A stretch of 46,440 nucleotides of DNA from Akkermansiaceae bacterium (GTDB taxonomy: Bacteria; Verrucomicrobiota; Verrucomicrobiia; Verrucomicrobiales; Akkermansiaceae), in the NCBI GenBank assembly GCA_023253625.1, contig JALRFY010000165.1, positions 1 through 46,440 on the forward strand, read 5' to 3'. Position numbers and translations under genes: made by a program. Under the pieces are notes generated by a model that saw only the letters and a program-made list of their open reading frames with translations, did no database searches and was not told where the DNA came from. Below, one piece after another: positions 41,746 to 46,440 of this stretch; position 1 is the stretch's first letter; each line of letters opens with the position of its first letter.

Positions 41746-43215
41746 TCAGGAGCATCTCTTGCGCTCGATGGCCACCAGAGTGACATCATCGAGATTCGGG
41801 CGGTTCCCGGTGAATTGAATGAGGTCCTCCTGCAGGCGCATGACCACGGCTTCCGCTCCCATGGGGGCTGCCAGGCGGAAGGTTTCCGCCATGCGTTCCA
41901 TGCCGAACTCCTCGTCTTCCTGGTTGGCTGCCTCACGGACGCCATCGGTGTAGAAAAGCACGCAATCGCCGGGGAGGAGTTCGATGCGCTGATCGCGGGT
42001 GACGCGTTCGAAAACCGGGCCGGCATCCACGCCCAGCGCGAGGCCGGGTGATCGCAGGGTTTCCACGCAGCCGGTTTCCTTGCGGAAAAGCAGTGCCGGG
42101 TCGTGACCGGCACGGGCCAGAATGAGACTGCCATCTGTGGTGTCCAGGATGCCGTATGCCATGCTGATGAACATATCCTCGCGGATATCCGGATAGAGCA
42201 GGCGGTTGACGGCCGCAAGCACCTCGGTGGGGGATTGGCGGGCGGGCGCGACCGAGCGGAGGACACTGCGGCACATGGCCATGAGCAATCCGGCCGCGAC
42301 GCCCTTGCCGGAGACATCGGCGATCGCGATGCCGTGTTGGTGGCTGCCGAGATCGATGTAATCGAAGTAATCGCCACTGATGATGCGGGCGGGCAGGTTG
42401 GTGCCGCTGATGCGGAAGCCTGGCACCACCGGTTCGCCTTGCGGGAGAAGCACGCGCTGGACCTCCCGGGCATTCTGCAGTTCGCTTTCGATCAGGCGCA
42501 TCTCGTGCGCCTGCCGGTGGACCCTTGCGTTGCCGATGGCGAAGGACGATTGTTCGGCGGCGGAGCGGAATACGGCGAAATCGTTGTGGTTGAAGCGGCC
42601 GTCGCGATGGCTCCGCGCGACGATGAGCACGCCGAGATCCTTGCCGGCATGCCGCAGTGGAGCAAGCAGCGCTGAGACGTCGTCGCTGTATCCGATGAAG
42701 GCGTCCCTGAAGGATGGATGACTTTTCACATCGGTCACATGAATCGCCTCACCGACTGCCAGGCAATGGCCGATGATTCCCTCATCCACCGCGACGCGGG
42801 CCAGTCGCAGGTGGCTTTCGAGCGCCTTGGGGTCGCGTGCGGCTTTTTTGCGGACCTCCACCGGGATGCCGATGAGCGGCGGGCAATCGTTCGAGATGTA
42901 GGATGGATGGAGATATGACTGGTCTTCGCCGAGGAAATAAACGGCCCCGCCGCGCGCTTTGACCACCTTGTCGATGCCGTCCACGATGATGCGCGAGAGC
43001 ACGGTGGGTGATGGCTCGTTCTCGATGGCTTCACCGAGATCATGGAGGAACGAGAACATGCGTTGTTCCTCGCCCTCGAATTCGTTGAAGCGGTTGCGGA
43101 TGCGCCTGTTCCTGCGCCGTTGGTTCTGGAGGGCCAGAAGCAATGCGGAAATCAGCGCGAGCGATGCGAGGAGCCCGATGAGCGTGGGGTCGGGCTGGAG
43201 TAGGAATGGCGGCAT
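41746..43215 (-). CDS. RsbU-like PP2C/SpoIIE serine phosphatase with membrane anchor and GAF domain
   Basis: A 489-residue regulator. One membrane helix (about 10-30, LIGLLASLALISALLLALQ) is followed by a charged linker, a GAF-type sensor domain (about 65-235) and a SpoIIE/PP2C domain (about 275-489) with ISGDYFDYIDLG, IADVSGKGVAAGLLMA, FYTDGVREA and LDDVTLVAI, the metal-binding aspartates being present. It would dephosphorylate an anti-sigma antagonist such as the STAS protein encoded 26 bases upstream. The sensed signal is unknown. The open frame extends 82 codons upstream into that gene, so ATG 43215 is preferred. Confidence 0.9.
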   Translation of the reverse strand: MPPFLLQPDPTLIGLLASLALISALLLALQNQRRRNRRIRNRFNEFEGEEQRMFSFLHDLGEAIENEPSPTVLSRIIVDGIDKVVKARGGAVYFLGEDQSYLHPSYISNDCPPLIGIPVEVRKKAARDPKALESHLRLARVAVDEGIIGHCLAVGEAIHVTDVKSHPSFRDAFIGYSDDVSALLAPLRHAGKDLGVLIVARSHRDGRFNHNDFAVFRSAAEQSSFAIGNARVHRQAHEMRLIESELQNAREVQRVLLPQGEPVVPGFRISGTNLPARIISGDYFDYIDLGSHQHGIAIADVSGKGVAAGLLMAMCRSVLRSVAPARQSPTEVLAAVNRLLYPDIREDMFISMAYGILDTTDGSLILARAGHDPALLFRKETGCVETLRSPGLALGVDAGPVFERVTRDQRIELLPGDCVLFYTDGVREAANQEDEEFGMERMAETFRLAAPMGAEAVVMRLQEDLIQFTGNRPNLDDVTLVAIERKRCS

Positions 43216-43241
43216 CTGCGGCAGGATGGCTGACGGTTTCC

Positions 43242-43784
43242 TTACGCGCTTCCGCCATTTTTTGCCAGCCTCTCTTTTTTCGAAAGCTCTTCCTGGAGCG
43301 AGCCGACCACGCCGGCGAAGCTGCTGGCGTTCTTCGGGTTGATGCCGGAGAGTGTCTGGTGGGCATCGAGGACGTGGCGGGTGCGTTGCAGCCGCCCGGG
43401 ATCGGGTTGCTGGTGCAGCGGCTCGAGCTGGCCGCGGATCTTTTCCAGCGAGCCGCGCCAAGGCGCCAGTGGCGGATCGATGTCCATGAGGAAATCGAGG
43501 CCCAGATCTTCGAGCGACCTGCGGTTGCGCTCGCCGGGCTCGGCGATGTGAAGGCGGCCGCCCTCGATGGAAGAGAGCCGGGCCGCAGTGCCCGCGAGCG
43601 TGCCCATGAATGTGGAATCCATGCCGCTGCAGGCCGCGAGATCCACCACCAGGATGTTGTCACCGGCGGCCATGCGGCTGTCGAAATACGCCTTGAGTGC
43701 CGGGCTGTTGAGGAAGGAACCTTTGCCTTCTAGTCGGATCCAGCTGAAGTCCTCGAAATTTCCGACTGTCAGAGAGCTGTCCAC
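43242..43784 (-). CDS. STAS-domain protein, anti-sigma factor antagonist-like (RsbV-like)
   Basis: A 180-residue protein whose first 110 residues form a STAS domain: ILVVDLAACSGMDSTFMGTL contains the loop with Ser57/Thr58, where RsbV-type proteins are phosphorylated. The remaining 70 residues are charged and helical, longer than simple RsbV proteins, and may be a partner-binding tail. The adjacent PP2C phosphatase is its natural partner; the kinase (RsbW-type) expected in a partner-switch was not found in the window. The pair sits next to the polysaccharide locus control region and may regulate it (inference). Confidence 0.85.
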   Translation of the reverse strand: MDSSLTVGNFEDFSWIRLEGKGSFLNSPALKAYFDSRMAAGDNILVVDLAACSGMDSTFMGTLAGTAARLSSIEGGRLHIAEPGERNRRSLEDLGLDFLMDIDPPLAPWRGSLEKIRGQLEPLHQQPDPGRLQRTRHVLDAHQTLSGINPKNASSFAGVVGSLQEELSKKERLAKNGGSA

Positions 43785-43856
43785 GGTGGGTGTTTGTCTG
43801 GTTGGCTCGGAGTGAGCGCTGGATTGGCGGTGAATATATACCGGGCTTGTATCCGG

Positions 43857-44867
43857 TCAACCGCCCATGCGGCGGCAACGCAACGGTTCTTTCACAGCTT
43901 CGCGCTTGAGGCGCAGTTCGCGCCATTCATTGACGAGCCTGCTGGCCTCGATGATGCCGCATCCGGACGGGATGCGGATGGAGTTTTGCCGCCACCAGAT
44001 GCCGCGAATGGCGACCACGGCGTCGAAGCGGCCGTGGTCCAGCACGCCGAACGGCGCGCCGAATTCCCCGGGGCAGCCGAGGCGTTGGCGCCACTCGAGG
44101 AGTTTGCGCATGGTGGTTTCATTGCGCGGCAATGGCCCGAGTGCGGGTGTGGGGTGCAGGCGTTTGATCAGATCCGGCGGAGTGGCGGCACCGGAGAGTT
44201 CCATCCGGATCGGGCTGAGGAAATGGACGATGTTTGTCAGGTCGAGGATTTCCCGCGGGGATCGGACGGGGGTGCCCAGATCGATGAGTTTGGCCATCAG
44301 CGATTGGGCGACGTATTCGTGTTCGCGGATTTCCTTTTCGTCCACGGCGAAGACGTCGCGGTCCTCGCTGCGGGCGGTCCCGGCCAGCGCCATGGTTTCC
44401 AGCCGGCCATTGTTGAGTGAGAACAGCAGCTCGGGGCTGGCACCCGCGAAGCCGCGGCCATGCTCGATCCAGCCGTAGGACATGAGCGGCGGCCGGTGGC
44501 TGGCCATGGCGTGCGGGATAAAGCATTCCGGCGGGATCGGCGAACGCCCCTCCTCGGTGACGACCGGCACGGTTTTCTCGAACAGCCCTGCGTGGATGCA
44601 GCCCATCACTTCCTGGAACACCTCGGAAAACGGAGTGGCATCCGGCGCGCGGAATTCGCAATCCGGCACCGGGCCGGCCGGCAAGCGGGTGGGGAAATCC
44701 GCTGCAGCCACACGTTCCCAGCGGGCAGGCACCTGCCATGGAGCGGATTGCCGCAGCGCGAAATCGCTGAGGTGGAAAGCGACACCCTCTGCGGGCGGCT
44801 CCGCACTTGCAGTGAACGGGCCGTATCCCAACAGCACGCTGCCGTCCCGCCGCTCCAGCCATGCCAT
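43857..44867 (-). CDS. Chorismate-binding enzyme, isochorismate synthase-like
   Basis: About 336 residues with the chorismate-utilising core: GFAGASPELLF, METMALAGTARS, EKEIREHEYVAQSLMAKL, HPTPALGPLPR and GVLDHGRFDAVVAIRGIWW. The pattern is closest to isochorismate synthases of menaquinone synthesis (MenF), though anthranilate/aminodeoxychorismate synthases are related; it is shorter than MenF (about 430), having a reduced N-terminal region. I chose ATG 44867, which has GAGG 5-6 bases upstream; ATG 44888 is the alternative. It is a single gene, not coupled to the regulators downstream of it, and no other menaquinone gene is in the window. Confidence 0.75.
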   Translation of the reverse strand: MAWLERRDGSVLLGYGPFTASAEPPAEGVAFHLSDFALRQSAPWQVPARWERVAAADFPTRLPAGPVPDCEFRAPDATPFSEVFQEVMGCIHAGLFEKTVPVVTEEGRSPIPPECFIPHAMASHRPPLMSYGWIEHGRGFAGASPELLFSLNNGRLETMALAGTARSEDRDVFAVDEKEIREHEYVAQSLMAKLIDLGTPVRSPREILDLTNIVHFLSPIRMELSGAATPPDLIKRLHPTPALGPLPRNETTMRKLLEWRQRLGCPGEFGAPFGVLDHGRFDAVVAIRGIWWRQNSIRIPSGCGIIEASRLVNEWRELRLKREAVKEPLRCRRMGG

Positions 44868-44948
44868 CGGTGCCTCACGAGCTTCCATGCAAATGTCCGT
44901 GCAGTGTGCGCCTCCTCCGCCGGGCTGGCAAGCGAGTTCACGGGCTTG

Positions 44949-45329
44949 TTAGAATGCGTCGCGGATGTGGTTGATGCGCGGTTTTTCGCCATCGGCGAGC
45001 CAGATTTCCATGACGTCGAAGCGCCATGGCAGGTCGCGCGTGCCGAGGCGTTTGAGCCAGGCGTTCGCCCCGCGCTCGATGAGCTGGCGCTTCGGTTTGT
45101 CCACCGCATCGAGCGGGCGGACCCGCGGGTTGCCGCGCCGGGTTTTCACCTCGACGAAGAGCAGCAGTTTGCCGCGTCGGGCGATGATGTCCACCTCGCC
45201 GCCGCGCGGGCCTTTAAAATTGCGGGCAAGAATGCGGCATCCCCGGGCGCGCAGGAAATGGACGGCGGTTTTCTCACCGTAGCGGCCGATCCATGCGCGG
45301 TCGCGCGGGCTGCCGTCACGCGCCGTCAA
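44949..45329 (-). CDS. yraN: YraN family (UPF0102) endonuclease-like protein
   Basis: About 126 residues with the YraN signature IGRYGEKTAVHFLRARGCRI, FKGPRGGEVDIIARRGKLLL and FVEVKTRR, i.e. the GE...EVD...EVK pattern of a Holliday-junction-resolvase-like fold. The function is not established. The ATG nearest upstream (45425) would give a 110-base overlap with the RNase HII gene, so I prefer a TTG at 45329 that overlaps it by 14 bases and gives the normal family length; this start is uncertain. The rnhB-yraN order is common in bacteria and supports both calls. Confidence 0.82.
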   Translation of the reverse strand: MTARDGSPRDRAWIGRYGEKTAVHFLRARGCRILARNFKGPRGGEVDIIARRGKLLLFVEVKTRRGNPRVRPLDAVDKPKRQLIERGANAWLKRLGTRDLPWRFDVMEIWLADGEKPRINHIRDAF

Positions 45330-45975
45330 GCGGCAGGGTGAGTTGAGACACCGGCTGAAACGAGCGACGATGATGGCGGCAAGGGCCGTGTATCCGCAAG
45401 GCTTCAAGGTGTTCCTTAGTGCCATATCCCTGATGCCGGGAAAAGCCGAATTGCGGAAACTCGCTATCGATTTCCAACATGAGCCGGTCGCGCGTGACCT
45501 TGGCGATGATGCTGGCGGCGGCGATGGAGAGCGAGATGCCATCGCCCTTGACCACCGCGTCATGCGGCAGGGGGAAGCCGGGGACCGGCAGGCCGTCGAT
45601 CAGGCAATGGTCAGGTGGCGGAACCAGCGCCTCCACCGCGCGTTGCATGGCCAGATGAGTGGCCCGCAGGATGTTGAGGCGGTCGATTTCCGCGCAGTCC
45701 GCGATGGCGGCTGCCCATTTCACGCGGGGATCGGTGGTGAGCGAGCGATAGAGGTGCTCGCGTTTCAAGGCGGAGAGTTTCTTTGAATCGTCGAGGCCCG
45801 GGCAGCGGTAATCCATGGGCAGGATGACGGCGGCGGCGGCCACGGGACCTGCCAGCGGGCCGCGGCCAGCCTCGTCCAGGCCGGCGATGCGCAGGGCGCC
45901 GCGGGTATGAAGCGTGAGTTCGAGCGAGAGATCGGGCACGCGCCAGCATTGATCCATGCGCGCGCACGGTGCCAT
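45316..45975 (-). CDS. rnhB: Ribonuclease HII
   Basis: A 219-residue enzyme that cuts RNA in RNA-DNA hybrids, for instance misincorporated ribonucleotides. Seen: IAGLDEAGRGPLAGPVAAAA with catalytic Asp34-Glu35, LDDSKKLS, HCLIDGLPVPG (the third acidic residue), VVKGDGISLSIAAASIIAKV and QGYGTKEHLEAL. The length is usual. ATG 45975 is kept; ATG 45957 (MDQCWRV) is an alternative. It is upstream of and overlapping yraN. Confidence 0.95.
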   Translation of the reverse strand: MAPCARMDQCWRVPDLSLELTLHTRGALRIAGLDEAGRGPLAGPVAAAAVILPMDYRCPGLDDSKKLSALKREHLYRSLTTDPRVKWAAAIADCAEIDRLNILRATHLAMQRAVEALVPPPDHCLIDGLPVPGFPLPHDAVVKGDGISLSIAAASIIAKVTRDRLMLEIDSEFPQFGFSRHQGYGTKEHLEALRIHGPCRHHRRSFQPVSQLTLPLDGA

Positions 45976-46246
45976 CCCCGAATCGCTGTGAGTCGTGCAA
46001 AAGCGGGTCGGGAAGATCTGGCCATCGCCATTCGCACCACGGCACCCAACGCGGCACAGAGCCGGGCAGTTGTCATCTTCGGCTGATGATCCTCAGAATG
46101 CGCCACAGCTTCAGCAGCCTGTATGGCCCTCCGGCTGTTGCCTCCGGAGGATATGGACCGAGCGGTGAACGGCATCGGCGCGATTTTTCCGCCGTGTTCG
46201 GGCCGTTTGAGGCGGCGTTCCGGGCCAGGCCGGCTGGCGGAGCCAA
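45976..46246. other. Gap upstream of rnhB
   Basis: A 271-base stretch without a gene I can support; open frames here have no recognisable features. A 7-base-pair inverted repeat (CCTCCGG at 46128-46134 and CCGGAGG at 46144-46150) could form a hairpin after the YdcH-like gene, but no T-run follows it on either strand. A promoter for rnhB-yraN would be expected within this gap; I could not pick a convincing one. Confidence 0.4.
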
Positions 46247-46440
46247 TCAAGCTCCGCTTCCCGCCTCGCGCAGTGCGTGATAAATGCGGTCCTTGAGCGA
46301 AGTGCGCTCGAACTTCAATTTCTCGATTTCGGTGTCCGAAATCGGCGACTGCCGCTCCTCAAGCTGGCGGATTTCATCATCGAGATAATCGTGTGTCGCT
46401 ACCAGCGCATCGAACTGCGGATCGCTGGCGCGCAGCGCTT
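46247..46440 (-). CDS. YdcH/DUF465 family protein (partial, 5' end outside the window)
   Basis: The last 64 codons of a small gene that starts beyond the window edge. The translation has SDPQFDALVATHDYLDDEIR, then PISDTEIEKLKFERTSLKDR and IYHAL, which fits the short helical YdcH/DUF465 family: an acidic first helix, a PISD turn and the LK-RT-LKD pattern of the second helix. Function unknown; such proteins are usually about 70-80 residues, so only a few residues are missing. Stop codon at 46247-46249. Confidence 0.75.
   Translation of the reverse strand, partial: ALRASDPQFDALVATHDYLDDEIRQLEERQSPISDTEIEKLKFERTSLKDRIYHALREAGSGA

Noticed and set aside
41583-42473. 296-codon minus-strand open frame overlapping the phosphatase gene
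   Set aside because: Arg/Ser/Pro-rich alternative frame of the PP2C domain, with no recognisable features.
45765-46250. 161-codon minus-strand open frame across the rnhB start
   Set aside because: Out of frame with rnhB over half its length; composition is that of a shadow frame with no family match.
1-46440. Search for CRISPR arrays, tRNA/rRNA genes, insertion sequences and phage genes
   Set aside because: No regular direct repeats with spacers, no cloverleaf or rRNA-like stretches, and no transposase or integrase motifs were seen by eye.

Overview
The window looks like chromosomal DNA from a Verrucomicrobiota bacterium (Luteolibacter/Akkermansiaceae-like; inference). It has high GC, many ATGA-coupled genes with weak or absent Shine-Dalgarno sequences, and a giant secreted protein whose C-terminus carries the D-x-D-x-D-G-x-S-N-x-x-E-Y calcium-site/tail pattern common in Verrucomicrobia. 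No rRNA, tRNA, CRISPR array, transposase or phage gene was seen.

Layout. (1) 1-2013, plus strand: the end of a circularly permuted ATP-grasp gene, an alpha-E (DUF403) gene and a transglutaminase gene. This is the conserved three-gene cassette predicted to make and handle peptide-like conjugates. It is closed by a hairpin at 2037-2067. (2) 2092-41304, minus strand: one very large polysaccharide locus of about 33 genes, nearly all overlapping or a few bases apart, read from right to left. A candidate promoter lies at 41501-41529, with a long C-rich leader behind it. (3) 41746-43784, minus strand: an RsbU-like PP2C phosphatase and an RsbV-like STAS protein, a likely partner-switching regulator. 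(4) 43857-46440, minus strand: a chorismate-binding enzyme, YraN, RNase HII and a partial YdcH-like gene (housekeeping).

How the polysaccharide locus may work. Two sugar-phosphate transferases (35986-37467, and 39928-41304 fused to an acetyltransferase) could start the chain on undecaprenyl phosphate. An Alg13/Alg14-type pair (PssE/PssD), four GT2 enzymes, a GT-B enzyme, a DUF5672 protein and the N-terminal half of a methyltransferase fusion would extend it. Precursors come from RmlA/B/C/D (dTDP-rhamnose), a UDP-glucose dehydrogenase plus a UDP-xylose-synthase-like decarboxylase, and a glucose-1-phosphate cytidylyltransferase paired with a SAF-domain oxidoreductase. Decoration is unusually rich: pyruvyl transferase with a FrhB-like partner, O/N-acetyltransferases, NodB and PIG-L deacetylases, a methyltransferase and a secreted SGNH hydrolase. 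Export would use a Wzm/Wzt ABC transporter (Wzt has a C-terminal cargo-type domain), an outer-membrane Wza-like lipoprotein and a Wzc-like co-polymerase whose ATP-binding loop is degenerate. A Wzy/WaaL-type protein is present, but no Wzx flippase was found.

The most unusual points are the degenerate Wzc, two initiating transferases in one locus, the glycosyltransferase-methyltransferase fusion next to Wzm/Wzt, the 1607-residue repeat-bearing SGNH protein, the ATGGGGG(G) tandem tract touching the first start codon of the locus, and a coupled 54-codon small ORF.
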